This document shows positions 40,821 through 50,584 of a stretch of 64,000 nucleotides of DNA, piece by piece (the first letter of the stretch is position 1; every line of letters begins with the position of its first letter). The notes beneath the pieces were generated by a model. The model searched no databases. It was not told the origin of the DNA and saw only the letters and a list, made by a program, of their open reading frames with translations. The stretch is from Pseudomonas sp. Lineage in GTDB: Bacteria > Pseudomonadota > Gammaproteobacteria > Pseudomonadales > Pseudomonadaceae. The DNA is taken from assembly GCF_030698175.1 (NCBI RefSeq), contig NZ_JAUYNT010000002.1, forward strand, positions 1 to 64,000, read 5' to 3'. The position numbers were made by a program, and so were the translations under genes.

Positions 40821-40846
40821 GAAAAATCTCTCCTGGAGATTTTTTC
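40821..40846 (+). terminator. Hairpin with T tract before queE
   Basis: AAAAATCTC and GAGATTTTT form a 9-bp stem with a TCCTG loop and run into TTTTTT. It could terminate tol-pal transcription. A possible -10 for queE (TACAAT, 40850-40855) follows at once. Confidence 0.65.
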
Positions 40847-40931
40847 GTATACAATCCACGCCCCCCATTTTTCCTCTCAAGAGGCGCAACGGAGGCGGAT
40901 GGCCTGTGTCGCTGTCACGCCCGTGGCTGAT

Positions 40932-41579
40932 ATGCAAGAAACCCTGCGCATTACCGAAATTTTTTATTCGCTGCAGGGCGAAACGCGCACCGCCGGTTTA
41001 CCGACTGTGTTCGTTCGCCTGACCGGCTGCCCGCTGCGTTGCCAGTACTGCGACACCGCCTACGCCTTCAGCGGTGGCGAGTTGCAATCGTTGGACGCCA
41101 TCCTCGAACAAGTTGCCGGCTATAAGCCGCGCTACGTTTGTGTGACCGGCGGCGAGCCACTGGCTCAGCCCAATTGCATTCCTTTACTCAAGCAACTGTG
41201 CGACGCAGGTTACGAGGTCTCGCTGGAAACCAGCGGCGCGCTGGATATCGCGGCGGTCGATCCGCGGGTCAGTCGCGTGGTCGATCTGAAAACTCCAGGT
41301 TCGGCCGAGGTTGGTCGTAATCGCTACGACAACATTGGCCACTTAACCGTGAATGATCAGGTCAAGTTTGTCATCTGCTCCCGTGAAGACTACGACTGGG
41401 CGGTTTCCAAGCTGATCGAATATCGCCTCGAGCAGCGTGCCGGCGAGGTGTTGTTCTCGCCGAGCCATCATCAGGTTGCCGCACGCACCTTGGCCGAGTG
41501 GATCATTGCCGACAACTTGCCGGTACGCCTGCAAATGCAGCTGCACAAAATTCTTTGGGATGACGCGCCGGGACACTGA
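40932..41579 (+). CDS. queE: 7-carboxy-7-deazaguanine synthase QueE
   Basis: QueE is a radical-SAM enzyme converting CPH4 to CDG on the way to preQ0 and queuosine. The 215-residue product begins [20 protein letters not shown] and has the cluster motif CPLRCQYC and [10 protein letters not shown]. The start at 40932 matches the family; an upstream in-frame ATG-type start at 40899 adds 11 nonconserved residues. Confidence 0.95.
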   Translation: MQETLRITEIFYSLQGETRTAGLPTVFVRLTGCPLRCQYCDTAYAFSGGELQSLDAILEQVAGYKPRYVCVTGGEPLAQPNCIPLLKQLCDAGYEVSLETSGALDIAAVDPRVSRVVDLKTPGSAEVGRNRYDNIGHLTVNDQVKFVICSREDYDWAVSKLIEYRLEQRAGEVLFSPSHHQVAARTLAEWIIADNLPVRLQMQLHKILWDDAPGH

Positions 41580-41593
41580 GGCGGGAGACGAAT

Positions 41594-42268
41594 ATGACAG
41601 ATAAAAAAGCGGTAATTCTGCTCTCCGGCGGCCTCGATTCCGCCACCGTAGTGGCCATGGCGCGCGCCGACGGTTATGCCTGCTACACCATGAGTTTCGA
41701 CTATGGCCAACGCCATCGCTCTGAACTGCAGGCCGCCGAGTTGGTGGCCAAGCAGTTGGGGGTGGTCGAGCACAAAGTCATCGGCATGAACCTCAATGGT
41801 ATCGGCGGCTCGGCGCTGACCGATGCCTCGATTGCGGTGCCCGAGCACCTGGCCGAAGGGATTCCGGTCACCTATGTGCCGGCGCGCAATACCTTGTTTC
41901 TGTCCTTGGCCCTGGGTTGGGCCGAGGTGCTGGGCGCCCGCGACATCTTTATCGGGGTCAATGCGGTGGATTACTCCGGCTATCCGGATTGCCGTCCGGA
42001 ATTTATTGCCGCCTTTGAAACCCTGGCCAATCTGGCCACCAAGGCTGGGGTCGAAGGCCAAGGCTTTCGGATTCAGGCGCCACTGCAGGCCATGAGCAAG
42101 GGTGAGATCGTTCAGGCTGGGTTGCGTCTGGGCGTTGATTACGCCTTGACGGTGTCTTGTTATCAGGCCGATCAGCAGGGCCGTGCCTGTGGTAAGTGCG
42201 ACAGTTGCCGGCTGCGCGCGGCAGGTTTTAGCCAGGCGGGCGTAGTAGATCCAACCCGTTATTTCTAA
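41594..42268 (+). CDS. queC: 7-cyano-7-deazaguanine (preQ0) synthase QueC
   Basis: QueC makes preQ0 from CDG, ATP and ammonia. The 224-residue product has the PP-loop [11 protein letters not shown] and a zinc site formed by [17 protein letters not shown]. It follows queE by 14 bases, giving two consecutive queuosine-precursor steps in one transcript. Confidence 0.96.
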   Translation: MTDKKAVILLSGGLDSATVVAMARADGYACYTMSFDYGQRHRSELQAAELVAKQLGVVEHKVIGMNLNGIGGSALTDASIAVPEHLAEGIPVTYVPARNTLFLSLALGWAEVLGARDIFIGVNAVDYSGYPDCRPEFIAAFETLANLATKAGVEGQGFRIQAPLQAMSKGEIVQAGLRLGVDYALTVSCYQADQQGRACGKCDSCRLRAAGFSQAGVVDPTRYF

Positions 42269-42286
42269 AAGGTTACTTGCTTGTTA

Positions 42287-42314
42287 TTGATTTTGTTCAA
42301 TAAATCAGTATTAT
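42287..42314 (+). promoter_or_regulatory. Promoter of tRNA-Lys
   Basis: TTGATT (42287-42292) and TATTAT (42309-42314) are 16 bases apart, and the expected start point is followed by a GC-rich discriminator (CGCCCCCGA) typical of stringently controlled stable-RNA promoters. Confidence 0.65.
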
Positions 42315-42325
42315 ACGCCCCCGAT

Positions 42326-42401
42326 GGGTCGTTAGCTCAGTTGGTAGAGCAGTTGGCTTTTAACCAATTGGTCGTAGGTTCGAATCCCACACGACCCACC
42401 A
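42326..42401 (+). tRNA. tRNA-Lys (TTT anticodon)
   Basis: The 76-base gene has acceptor GGGTCGT/ACGACCC, a D arm GCTCAGTTGGTAGAGC, anticodon loop CTTTTAA with anticodon TTT, T arm GGTTCGAATCC and encoded CCA. Its PAO1 counterpart (PA0976.1) is a known attachment site of PAPI-1/pKLC102-type islands; here no island follows. Confidence 0.96.
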
Positions 42402-42481
42402 TCATTTTCAATATGTAATCGTCTAGCGATTAGTTACACGCCATACGATTGCAGCATGCGCCGGCTTGCCGTTGCATAAAT

Positions 42482-42558
42482 CGGGGTATAGCGCAGTCCG
42501 GTAGCGCGCCTGCTTTGGGAGCAGGATGTCAGGAGTTCGAATCCCCTTACCCCGACCA
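42482..42558 (+). tRNA. tRNA-Pro (TGG anticodon)
   Basis: The 77-base gene has acceptor CGGGGTA/TACCCCG, D arm GCGCAGTCCGGTAGCGC, anticodon stem-loop CCTGCTTTGGGAGCAGG (anticodon TGG), T arm GAGTTCGAATCC and encoded CCA. It is 80 bases after tRNA-Lys. Confidence 0.96.
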
Positions 42559-42742
42559 TATATCAAGTCAAAGGCGCCCTAGGGCGCTTTTTTCGTTTCT
42601 GGCTCGACAGAACGCTTTTCTCATCCTGGGTGGCTCTGGTTGTATCGCACAGACGCTAGTGGAAGTGTTTAGCCGGTGCGGTTGCACGGCTCGCGGCTGG
42701 TATACTTGGCAGTCGCGCCCCACGCTTACAGGTCCAAAGAAC

Positions 42743-43801
42743 ATGACGCAGATTGCCGAACGCCTGCTTGTTCAAGCTCATCTCGATGCCCAGCAACCCA
42801 AGCCTTTGACTGCTGCTGAAGAAGCGCATTATCGCGCCGCCATTGCGGCCGAGCTGAAGGCCCAGAATGCCGTGCTGGTGGCGCATTATTATTGCGATCC
42901 GGTGATTCAGGCCTTGGCCGAAGAAACCGGTGGTTGCGTGTCCGACTCGCTGGAGATGGCTCGCTTTGGTAGCCAAAGCTCAGCGCAGACTGTGCTGGTG
43001 GCCGGCGTTAAGTTTATGGGCGAGACGGCGAAGATCCTTAACCCGGAAAAACGCATCCTGATGCCGACTCTGGAGGCGACCTGCTCCCTGGACCTGGGTT
43101 GCCCGGTCGAGGAATTCGCGGCTTTTTGCGATCAGCATCCTGAGCGCACCGTGGTGGTCTACGCCAACACCTCGGCGGCGGTCAAAGCTCGCGCCGATTG
43201 GGTGGTGACCTCCAGCTGCGCGCTGGAAATCGTCGAAAGCCTGATGGATAACGGCGAGAAAATCATCTGGGCGCCAGACAAGCATCTGGGTCGCTATATC
43301 CAAAAGCAAACCGGCGCCGACATGCTGCTCTGGGACGGTGCCTGCATCGTCCACGAAGAGTTCAAGGCCAAGCAGCTGCAAGACATGAAGGCGCTGTACC
43401 CGGAGGCGGCGATTCTGGTGCACCCGGAGTCGCCCGAGGCGGTGATTGATCTGGCTGATGCGGTGGGTTCCACCAGTCAGCTGATCAAGGCGGCGCAAAC
43501 CCTGCCGAATAAGACCTTTATCGTCGCCACCGACCGCGGCATCTTCTACAAGATGCAGCAGTTGTGTCCGGACAAGGTCTTTATCGAGGCACCTACCGCC
43601 GGTAATGGCGCGGCGTGCCGCAGTTGCGCGCACTGCCCTTGGATGGCGATGAACACCCTGGAGCGCACCCTGCAGTGCCTGCGCGAGGGCAGTAACGAGA
43701 TTCTGGTTGACCCGGCCTTGATACCGCGGGCGGTGCAGCCGCTCAAGCGGATGTTGGATTTCACCCAGGCCGCGCGGTTGCAGTCGTTGGGTAACGCTTA
43801 G
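42743..43801 (+). CDS. nadA: Quinolinate synthase NadA
   Basis: NadA condenses iminoaspartate and DHAP to quinolinate in de novo NAD synthesis, using a 4Fe-4S cluster. The 352-residue product has [15 protein letters not shown], the [14 protein letters not shown] motif and the cluster cysteines, including C-terminal [10 protein letters not shown]. Start 42743 is chosen from family length; the frame is open back through the tRNA-Pro gene but that part is not protein coding. Confidence 0.96.
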   Translation: MTQIAERLLVQAHLDAQQPKPLTAAEEAHYRAAIAAELKAQNAVLVAHYYCDPVIQALAEETGGCVSDSLEMARFGSQSSAQTVLVAGVKFMGETAKILNPEKRILMPTLEATCSLDLGCPVEEFAAFCDQHPERTVVVYANTSAAVKARADWVVTSSCALEIVESLMDNGEKIIWAPDKHLGRYIQKQTGADMLLWDGACIVHEEFKAKQLQDMKALYPEAAILVHPESPEAVIDLADAVGSTSQLIKAAQTLPNKTFIVATDRGIFYKMQQLCPDKVFIEAPTAGNGAACRSCAHCPWMAMNTLERTLQCLREGSNEILVDPALIPRAVQPLKRMLDFTQAARLQSLGNA

Positions 43802-43819
43802 GGTCATCTCGCTCAGGCA

Positions 43820-43853
43820 ATAAAAAACCGGTTTTTTGGCCGGTTTTTTATTG
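43820..43853. terminator. Bidirectional terminator between nadA and bepA
   Basis: TAAAAAACCGG (43821-43831) pairs with CCGGTTTTTTA (43841-43851); A and T tracts flank the stem, so it can terminate nadA and the convergent bepA-like gene. Confidence 0.85.
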
Positions 43854-43876
43854 CGCGTCTAATGCTCGATAGAGCT

Positions 43877-45310
43877 TCAGCGCAGCATTTGCTTAACCAT
43901 TTGCTGCTCTTGGATAAAAATCTGCTGGCGGGCGTCAATTCGCGAGGCCAGCTGGAAGTTGTTGCTGGCGCGGCGCTTGGCCAACTCTAACTGCTGGATG
44001 GCCTGGTCGAAGTCGCCGACCAATGCAAAGTACTCGCCGCGCGCCTGGTGCAAGCCAATGATATTGCCGGACAGGCCACGGGTTTCCGCCACCTGATACC
44101 AGATGTCCGGATCGTAGGGGCGCTCCTTCACCAGCATGTCGAGAATTTTCTCGGCTTCGGCTGCGCGGTTTTGCTTGAGCAGCAGATCAACCTGGCTTTG
44201 ATTGAGCGGGTAATCCTTGGGGTAGAGCTTGAGCAGCCGTTGGACTCGCTCTTGGGCTTCTTTGAGGCGATTGGCGGTGGTGTCCAGCTCAATCAGTACC
44301 AGATTGTAGACCAGCTCATTCGGCGCTTTGTCTAGCAGGGGTTTTAGGCTCTCCCGGGCTTCATCCAGCAGGCCGCCTTTAAGCTGCGCCAAGGTCAGGC
44401 CGTAACGGGCGATATCCTGCTTGGGGCTTTCATCGAGAATGCTGCGATAACGCTTGGCGGCCAGCCCTGGGGTTTCTTCGAAAGCAATTTGCACCCGCAC
44501 GCGCATCATTTGATAGCGCAGGCTGTCTTCGATGCCGGCGGCTGGGAACTGTTCGGCGCGGTTGCGGGTGTCGGCAATGCGCGACTCGCTCACCGGGTGA
44601 CTGAGCAGAAATTCCGGTGGCTTGCGGTCGTAGCGGTACTGGCGCATCAGGCGCTCGAACATGCTGGGCATGGCGCGCGGGTCGTAACCGGCTTTTTCCA
44701 GGTTAAGAATGCCGATGCGGTCGGCTTCTTGCTCGTTTTGCCGGGAGAAGCGTTGCCGCTCTTGCATGGCCGCCGCTTGGGTGCCGATTATTGCGGCCAT
44801 GCCGGCATCGCCAGCGCCGGCAGCGGCGGCGATGATGCCACCCAGCAGGGCGGCCATCATTGGCAGCTGCATGCGTTGCTGGGCTTCTTGGCCGCGGGCA
44901 AAGTGGCGTTGGGATAAGTGGGCTAATTCGTGAGCCATTACCGAGGCGTATTCGGCTTCGGTTTGCGCATACAGAAACAGGCCGCCGTTGACCCCGATAA
45001 TGCCGCCTGGTGCGGCGAAGGCGTTCAGCTGTGAGCTTTTGATCAGCACAAACTCTAAGCGTCGGTCTTGGACTTGGCTGGTTTCAACCAGTCGATACAC
45101 GCTGTTTTCGACAAAGCTCTTGAGCTGCGGATCGTTAAGCTGTGCCACCTGGCCGCGCAATAAACTTAACCAGGCGCGGCCGAGCAGGTGCTCTTGCTGG
45201 GGGGAGACCACCGAGGAGCTGGAGTCGCCGAGCGAGGGCAGATCGCTGGCAATCCCTGGAGTGGCGAGCAGGCAGGCCAGTGTCAGCAGCGTGGGGCGCA
45301 AAAAATTCAT
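43877..45310 (-). CDS. bepA: Periplasmic M48 metalloprotease, BepA-like
   Basis: The 477-residue protein has a signal peptide (about 1-21), an M48 protease domain with zinc motif HELAH in VMAHELAHLSQRHF and a TPR-rich C-terminus from about 300. BepA assists or degrades misassembled LptD and other outer-membrane proteins. The start at 45310 gives a normal signal peptide; the longer frame overlaps the divergent TusA-like gene region. Confidence 0.9.
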   Translation of the reverse strand: MNFLRPTLLTLACLLATPGIASDLPSLGDSSSSVVSPQQEHLLGRAWLSLLRGQVAQLNDPQLKSFVENSVYRLVETSQVQDRRLEFVLIKSSQLNAFAAPGGIIGVNGGLFLYAQTEAEYASVMAHELAHLSQRHFARGQEAQQRMQLPMMAALLGGIIAAAAGAGDAGMAAIIGTQAAAMQERQRFSRQNEQEADRIGILNLEKAGYDPRAMPSMFERLMRQYRYDRKPPEFLLSHPVSESRIADTRNRAEQFPAAGIEDSLRYQMMRVRVQIAFEETPGLAAKRYRSILDESPKQDIARYGLTLAQLKGGLLDEARESLKPLLDKAPNELVYNLVLIELDTTANRLKEAQERVQRLLKLYPKDYPLNQSQVDLLLKQNRAAEAEKILDMLVKERPYDPDIWYQVAETRGLSGNIIGLHQARGEYFALVGDFDQAIQQLELAKRRASNNFQLASRIDARQQIFIQEQQMVKQMLR

Positions 45311-45415
45311 GCACAGAGCTCTTGGCGATAAAGACGCTACTGTAGCCGTCTGCTTGGGTGGCTGGCCAGAGCTGCGCGGCATCGCTATCCTGCGGGCCCA
45401 TGAAAAGGTGCTGGT

Positions 45416-45667
45416 ATGACTGACGAATTTGATGAGTTAACGGCCTGCGCGGGCGAAGTGGATGCCAGCGGCTTGAGCTGCCCATTGCCGCTGCTGAAGG
45501 CCAAACTGGCCCTGAATGGCTTGGCCAGCGGTGAGCTACTGAAAGTGACGGCCACCGATGCCGGCTCGCAACGAGACTTTCGCGCCTTCGCCCGCCTAGC
45601 CGGACATGAGTTGCTGCACGAAGATGAAGCGGACGGGGTGTATCGCTACTGGCTGCGCAAAGCCTGA
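45416..45667 (+). CDS. TusA/SirA-family sulfurtransferase-like protein
   Basis: The 83-residue protein has the family motif LSCPLPLLKAK with the CPxP cysteine. It corresponds by position to PA1006, which is reported to affect molybdenum homeostasis and nitrate use in P. aeruginosa. That function is inferred for this protein from synteny only. A sulfur-carrier role in molybdenum cofactor or Fe-S chemistry would suit a denitrifier. Confidence 0.85.
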   Translation: MTDEFDELTACAGEVDASGLSCPLPLLKAKLALNGLASGELLKVTATDAGSQRDFRAFARLAGHELLHEDEADGVYRYWLRKA

Positions 45668-45696
45668 GGGATAATTGCCCGCTGGTTGGTTGGACT

Positions 45697-45764
45697 TGTA
45701 GGGTGGGCTTCAGCCCACCGCCGCAGAACGTCGCAATTTTGGTGGGCTAAAAGCCCACCCTACG
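45697..45764. repeat. GTAGGGTGGGCTTCAGCCCACC hairpin repeat pair
   Basis: GTAGGGTGGGCTTCAGCCCA (45698-45717, then CC) and GGTGGGCTAAAAGCCCACCC (45741-45760, then TACG) are inverted copies with internal palindromes. It is related to the GTAGGGTGGGTTA cores of the elements at 61.7 and 63.6 kb but has no GGCTATGT termini. Confidence 0.75.
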
Positions 45765-45796
45765 CCCAGATCCTCTCCCGGCAATCCAGTCGGCCC

Positions 45797-46270
45797 TTAG
45801 CGCTGCTGCAGCGCCTGCGCCGCCGCCAGCACGGCGTCGACATGCCCTGGCACTTTAACGCCACGCCATTCTTGGCGCAGTACGCCGTGCTGATCGAGCA
45901 AAAAAGTGCTGCGCTCGATGCCGAGGTATTCCTTGCCGTAGAGCTTTTTCAGCTTGATCACCTCAAACAGCTGGCATAAGGCTTCGTCGCCATCGCTGAT
46001 CAGCTCGAAGGGGAACTGCTGCTTGCCCTTGAAGTTTTCGTGGGCCTTTAAGCTGTCGCGTGACACGCCAAAAATCTGCGTATTGGCCGCCTGAAATTCG
46101 GCATAACGGTCGCGAAAGCCTTGGCCTTCGGTGGTGCAGCCCGGTGTGCTGTCTTTGGGGTAGAAGTAAATCACCACCTGCTGACCCTGCAGCGCGCTCA
46201 GCGAAATCTGCTGGCCGCTGGTGGCTTGGGCCTGGAAGTCAGTAATCGGCTGGTCGAGTGCAACGGCCAT
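45797..46270 (-). CDS. bcp: Thiol peroxidase BCP (peroxiredoxin Q type)
   Basis: The 157-residue peroxiredoxin has the peroxidatic cysteine C45 in PKDSTPGCTTEG. The usual partner five residues later is absent (glutamine-type residues follow); the only other cysteine is near 98 (EALCQLF), so it may be a 1-Cys form or use that distant cysteine. It reduces peroxides with thioredoxin or glutaredoxin. A GGAGCTCC stretch precedes the start. Confidence 0.93.
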   Translation of the reverse strand: MAVALDQPITDFQAQATSGQQISLSALQGQQVVIYFYPKDSTPGCTTEGQGFRDRYAEFQAANTQIFGVSRDSLKAHENFKGKQQFPFELISDGDEALCQLFEVIKLKKLYGKEYLGIERSTFLLDQHGVLRQEWRGVKVPGHVDAVLAAAQALQQR

Positions 46271-46295
46271 CTGGAGCTCCGTAGAATCTGTTCAA

Positions 46296-46337
46296 CGCCG
46301 CATGAGCAAGCGCAGTAAGTATTGAGCGGGTTCTTAT
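46296..46337. repeat. Copy of a small dispersed repeat
   Basis: CGCCGCATGAGCAAGCGCAG continues TAAGTATTGAGCGGGTTCTTAT and resembles 29946-29987. The preceding GAATCTGTTCAA (46284-46295) also occurs upstream of proS at 22754. It lies between gcvR and bcp. Confidence 0.4.
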
Positions 46338-46891
46338 GGATTTTGCGGGCGCCAAGGCTCGATCAGCGAATCCAGATTCAACGCATCGGAGAAATCCAGG
46401 AACTGATCGCGCAGCCAGCTGATCTGCGTGCCGGCTGGCAGCGTCACGGTCAGGGTGGCGTTGAGCATGGTGCCGCCGGTTTGTGGCGCCAGGTAGGTTT
46501 CGCAGGTCATCGATTCGAGCTCAACCTTATGGTCGATAAAGAACTGGCACAGCTCGTTGAGGATGTCCGGGCGATACACCGAACTGACGTAAGCCACGTA
46601 GGGCAGCGCTTGCGGGCGCACCTCTTGGGCGGCGCTACGGGTCACGCTGATAATAAAGTCGTGCTTCTTGGCAAGGCCCGGCAAGCTGGTTTCTAGCCGT
46701 GCCAGAGCGTCCCAGCTACCGGCTAGTTGCAATACCAAGGCGCTGTATTCGCCGTGTCGGCTTAGGCGGGTGCTGACCACGGAACAACGGTTTTCATGGC
46801 TGGCGCGGCTGAGAATGTTGGTCAACTCCATGGAGTTGGTGCCAAGGGCGCTAATGACAAGAAATTGTTCGCGAGCGGTAGGGGTGGACAT
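46334..46891 (-). CDS. gcvR: Glycine cleavage system regulator GcvR
   Basis: The 185-residue protein has two ACT-type domains (about 8-85 and 95-170). GcvR binds glycine and antagonises GcvA in E. coli. Position between bcp and dapA matches Pseudomonas (PA1009). It is divergent from dapA and 63 bases upstream of bcp. Confidence 0.88.
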   Translation of the reverse strand: MSTPTAREQFLVISALGTNSMELTNILSRASHENRCSVVSTRLSRHGEYSALVLQLAGSWDALARLETSLPGLAKKHDFIISVTRSAAQEVRPQALPYVAYVSSVYRPDILNELCQFFIDHKVELESMTCETYLAPQTGGTMLNATLTVTLPAGTQISWLRDQFLDFSDALNLDSLIEPWRPQNP

Positions 46892-47121
46892 GCAGCATTC
46901 CTAAGACAAGTGAAGATTTGGCCGATGCCGGCAAACTGGCCTGCAGGTTAGCGAAAAGCAGCGGCGAGGGGAATGCTTGACTGCCGCTCGGTTGCGCTAA
47001 GTTGGGCTGGCGGCTGGATCGATTAAGCCGTGCTTGGCGCAAGACAGCCGAGTCCTTCGCTTGTGCAAGGAGGGTGGCGACAGTACCATTGCGCCTCTCT
47101 TTTTACGGCAGGAGCGGTGGC

Positions 47122-48000
47122 ATGATTGCGGGCAGTATGGTGGCATTGGTCACGCCAATGGATGCGCAGGGCGGCCTGGACTGGGACAGCCTGAGCAAAC
47201 TGGTGGACTTCCACCTGCAAGAAGGCACCAACGCCATCGTTGCCGTCGGTACCACTGGTGAGTCGGCGACCCTCGATGTGCATGAGCATGTTGAAGTCAT
47301 TCGTCGGGTAGTTGCCCAGGTAAACGGCCGCATTCCGGTCATCGCCGGCACCGGTGGTAACTCCACTCGTGAGTCGGTCGAACTGACCCGCGCCGCCAAA
47401 GAAGTCGGCGCCGACGCCTGCCTGCTGGTGACCCCGTACTACAACAAGCCGACCCAGGAAGGCTTGTACCTGCATTTTCGGCATATCGCCGAATCCGTGG
47501 CCATACCGCAGATTCTTTACAACGTACCGGGCCGCACCGTCTGCGACATGCTGCCGGAAACCGTTGAGCGGCTATCGACGGTGCCGAACATTATCGGCAT
47601 CAAAGAAGCCACCGGTGATCTGCAGCGCGCTCGGGAAGTGCTCGACCGCGTCAGCAAGGACTTCTTGGTCTATTCCGGTGACGACGCCACCGCCGTTGAG
47701 CTGATGCTGATGGGCGGCAAGGGCAATATCTCGGTTACCGCCAACGTCGCGCCACGCCTGATGAGTGAGCTGTGCGCCGCCGCCATGCGCGGTGATGCCG
47801 AGGTGGCCCGGGCCATTAACGACCGCCTGATGCCGCTGCACAAGGCGCTGTTTATTGAGTCCAACCCGATTCCGGTGAAGTGGGCTTTGCATGAAATGGG
47901 CATGATGCCAGAGGGCATTCGCTTGCCGCTGACGTGGCTCACCCCACGCTGTCAAGAACCGCTGCGTCTGGCTCTGCGCCAGACCGGCGTATTGGTTTAA
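47122..48000 (+). CDS. dapA: 4-hydroxy-tetrahydrodipicolinate synthase DapA
   Basis: DapA condenses pyruvate and aspartate semialdehyde in the lysine/DAP pathway. The 292-residue product begins [14 protein letters not shown] and has [10 protein letters not shown], the active-site tyrosine in LYNVPGRT and the Schiff-base lysine in [10 protein letters not shown]. An AGGAGCGG RBS precedes 47122; longer upstream frames have no family support. Confidence 0.97.
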   Translation: MIAGSMVALVTPMDAQGGLDWDSLSKLVDFHLQEGTNAIVAVGTTGESATLDVHEHVEVIRRVVAQVNGRIPVIAGTGGNSTRESVELTRAAKEVGADACLLVTPYYNKPTQEGLYLHFRHIAESVAIPQILYNVPGRTVCDMLPETVERLSTVPNIIGIKEATGDLQRAREVLDRVSKDFLVYSGDDATAVELMLMGGKGNISVTANVAPRLMSELCAAAMRGDAEVARAINDRLMPLHKALFIESNPIPVKWALHEMGMMPEGIRLPLTWLTPRCQEPLRLALRQTGVLV

Positions 48001-48035
48001 TCGAGGAATTGCTTTTGTTTGAGGAATCGTTGCGC

Positions 48036-49166
48036 ATGAAGCGACTGGCCGGACTCTCCGTACTAGCTCTGATGATCTCCAGCACCAGCGGTTGTGGCTG
48101 GCTTTGGGGCGAGGACGGCTACTTCCGTGATCGTGGCAATGATTACCTGGAAGCGCGGGAAACCGCGCCCATGCAATTGCCGGCCGGGGTTAAGGCCAAG
48201 CGTCTCGACCCGCTGCTGCCGATTCCGGGCAATGTGGCCGGGGTGCGGGTCGCCGAAGGCGCTGCCGAGTTTGAAGTGCCGCGTCCGCCAGTGCTGAAAG
48301 ATACCTTGGTCGCCAGCGACTTTAGCCTGCAAAAAAGTGGCGATTCGCGCTGGATAGTGGCTCAGCGCCCGCCCGCTGAAGTGTGGCCGGTGGCCCGCCA
48401 GTTCTTCGAAGATAACGGTTTTAAGGTGGTTGACGAGCGCCCGCAAACGGGCGAATTCAGCACCGCCTGGCAGCCGATTGAACAAATATCATCGACTTTG
48501 GCACGGCGCCTGAGCAGTCGTGTGGCCTTCTCCGAAGCCGGCGGCGAAACCCGCGTGCGGGTGCGGGTCGAACCTGGCGTGCAGCGCAATACCAGCGAAG
48601 TCTTTGTCGTGAGCGCTGAGCGCGCGGCAGGCAGCACCGCAGATCTGCCATGGCCGAGCACGACCGGTAATCCGGGTTTGGAAGCGGCGTTGCTGGATGA
48701 AATGCTGGCTAATCTGTCGCGCAGTGCCGAGCAGGGTGGTTCGGTGTCGTTGCTGGCCGGTCAATCCTTCGATACGCCAAGCCGCATCAGCATGATCGCC
48801 GACGGTAATGGCAACCCAATCCTTAGCCTTGGTGCCGACCTTGACCGCTCCTGGTCCAGTGTTGGCCGCTCGTTGGACTTGGCGCAAATCCATATCGACG
48901 ACCTTAACCGCAGCCTCGGTGTGTACTACATCAACCTCGATCCAAGAGCGGGTGCGGATAAAAAACCTGGAATGTTCTCCTGGTTGCCCTTCGTCGGCGG
49001 CGCGGCTGATCCGGCTGAAATTGAAGCCAGCGCCGAGCGTTACCAGGTGCGTTTGACCAAGGTGGGCGACAGCGTGCAAGTCTCGGTTGAGAAAGACGCC
49101 AACACCATCGCACCTGCCGATGTGGCGCGCAGCATCCTCGGCCGGATTCAAGAAAACCTCGGTTAA
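48036..49166 (+). CDS. bamC: Outer membrane assembly lipoprotein BamC
   Basis: BamC (376 residues; old name NlpB) is a lipoprotein of the BAM complex. The lipobox is ISSTSGC, followed by the unstructured N-terminal BamA/BamD-contacting segment and two helix-grip domains. The start at 48036 gives a proper lipoprotein signal. It is 35 bases after dapA, the usual pairing. Confidence 0.93.
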   Translation: MKRLAGLSVLALMISSTSGCGWLWGEDGYFRDRGNDYLEARETAPMQLPAGVKAKRLDPLLPIPGNVAGVRVAEGAAEFEVPRPPVLKDTLVASDFSLQKSGDSRWIVAQRPPAEVWPVARQFFEDNGFKVVDERPQTGEFSTAWQPIEQISSTLARRLSSRVAFSEAGGETRVRVRVEPGVQRNTSEVFVVSAERAAGSTADLPWPSTTGNPGLEAALLDEMLANLSRSAEQGGSVSLLAGQSFDTPSRISMIADGNGNPILSLGADLDRSWSSVGRSLDLAQIHIDDLNRSLGVYYINLDPRAGADKKPGMFSWLPFVGGAADPAEIEASAERYQVRLTKVGDSVQVSVEKDANTIAPADVARSILGRIQENLG

Positions 49167-49226
49167 CCAGCCTGGCGCGGCGCAGTTGTCGCGCCCAGTG
49201 AAGGTTTAATTGAGTCAGCAAGCAAT

Positions 49227-49253
49227 AGGCGAAACCCTCGGGTTTCGCCTGTT
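49227..49253 (+). terminator. Terminator-like hairpin after bamC
   Basis: AGGCGAAACCC (49227-49237) pairs with GGGTTTCGCCT (49240-49250), an 11-bp stem followed by GTTTCG. The T tract is weak. Confidence 0.6.
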
Positions 49254-49280
49254 TCGTTAGATAGCAGCGGAATTTGACCC

Positions 49281-50150
49281 ATGACCAGCCCGACCTCCCT
49301 AAGTCTGAAGAAAATCTACTCCGGCAAGGTGCGCGATCTGTACGAAATCGACGCCCAGCGCATGCTGATTGTGGCCACCGACAGATTGTCGGCTTTCGAT
49401 GTGATCCTCAACGAGCCGATTCCGGAGAAGGGCAAAATCCTCACCGCCATCTCCAATTTCTGGTTCGCCAAGCTGGCCGATCTGGTGCCTAACCACTTCA
49501 CCGGCGACAAGGTTGAAGACGTGGTCAGCGCCGCCGAGTTGCCCCTAGTCGAAGGTCGCGCCGTGGTCGCCAAGCGTTTGCAGCCAGTGGCCGTCGAGGC
49601 GATTGTGCGCGGCTACATCGTCGGTTCGGGCTGGAAGGAATACCAAAAAAGCGGCACCGTCTGCGGCATCCAATTGCCGGCGGGCTTGAAAGAAGCGGCC
49701 AAGTTGCCGCAGCCGATCTTTACCCCCTCGACCAAGGCCGCAGTCGGTGATCACGACGAGAACATCTCCTTTGCCCAGTGCGAGGCGATCATCGGTAGCG
49801 AGCTGGCCGCCAAGGTCCGTGATACCTCGATTGCCCTGTACAGCGCTGCCGTCGAGTACGCGGCCACGCGCGGCATCATTATCGCCGACACCAAGTTCGA
49901 ATTCGGTCTGGATGAGCACGGCACCCTGACCCTGATGGACGAGGCACTGACTCCGGATTCCAGCCGCTTCTGGCCGGCCGACAGCTACGCCGAAGGCAGC
50001 AACCCGCCGAGCTTCGACAAGCAGTTCGTGCGCGACTGGCTGGAGTCCACCGGCTGGAACAAAGAGCCGCCGGCGCCCGCCGTACCCGCCGATGTCGCGC
50101 AGAAAACCGCCGACAAATACCGCGAGGCCCTGACCCGCTTAATGGGTTAA
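49281..50150 (+). CDS. purC: SAICAR synthetase, long ADE1-like form
   Basis: PurC joins aspartate to CAIR in purine synthesis. The 289-residue product begins [16 protein letters not shown] and has [34 protein letters not shown] and [12 protein letters not shown]. This is the longer type seen in yeast and many beta-proteobacteria, whereas the PurC I associate with Pseudomonas is about 236 residues and starts differently. The locus (after bamC, before tRNA-Ser) is nevertheless that of PAO1 purC. Confidence 0.95.
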   Translation: MTSPTSLSLKKIYSGKVRDLYEIDAQRMLIVATDRLSAFDVILNEPIPEKGKILTAISNFWFAKLADLVPNHFTGDKVEDVVSAAELPLVEGRAVVAKRLQPVAVEAIVRGYIVGSGWKEYQKSGTVCGIQLPAGLKEAAKLPQPIFTPSTKAAVGDHDENISFAQCEAIIGSELAAKVRDTSIALYSAAVEYAATRGIIIADTKFEFGLDEHGTLTLMDEALTPDSSRFWPADSYAEGSNPPSFDKQFVRDWLESTGWNKEPPAPAVPADVAQKTADKYREALTRLMG

Positions 50151-50323
50151 CCGCCAACAGCGGTACACAACAAAGGGCAGCTGCGGCTGCCCTTTGGCGT
50201 TTTAAGCGGGCGAGTTGACCCGCAACAATTCAGGTTGTTTTCGCCAAGCAATTGATATCAGAAGAAAACTCCGGCAAAAGGGCTTTCGTCTGCACCCTGC
50301 GAGCTGTTATCATGCGCGCCGCT

Positions 50324-50413
50324 GGAGAGATGCCGGAGTGGCCGAACGGGACGGATTCGAAATCCGTTGTACTGGCGACAGTACCTAGGGTTCAAATCCC
50401 TATCTCTCCGCCA
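50324..50413 (+). tRNA. tRNA-Ser (CGA anticodon)
   Basis: The 90-base class II tRNA has acceptor GGAGAGA/TCTCTCC, anticodon arm ACGGATTCGAAATCCGT (anticodon CGA), a long variable arm, T arm GGTTCAAATCC and encoded CCA. It marks the point after which PAO1-like gene order is lost. Confidence 0.95.
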
Positions 50414-50423
50414 CTAATCATAC

Positions 50424-50459
50424 AAAAACCCCTGAAGCTTTCGAGCTTCAGGGGTTTTT
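50424..50459 (+). terminator. Terminator after tRNA-Ser
   Basis: AACCCCTGAAGCT (50428-50440) and AGCTTCAGGGGTT form a perfect stem of about 13 bp and run into TTTTTG. Confidence 0.92.
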
Positions 50460-50584
50460 GCGTTATGGGGCCTTCGGGCGGTTGCGTGTTCGGGGCGGAG
50501 CCGGGCGAGCTAAAGCGCGGCCTTTAGTGACTGGCTGCTGGTAGCATGAGCGACTGCAGCTATTTCACGCTTTGAGGGATTGAG

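Noticed and set aside
42449..42742. N-terminal extension of nadA through tRNA-Pro
   Set aside because: The frame is open by chance over a tRNA gene; NadA family length begins at 42743.
50500..50584. Search for an ANR/FNR box before hemN
   Set aside because: No TTGAT-N4-ATCAA-like dyad is visible; GCTTTGAGGGATTGAG is not palindromic.
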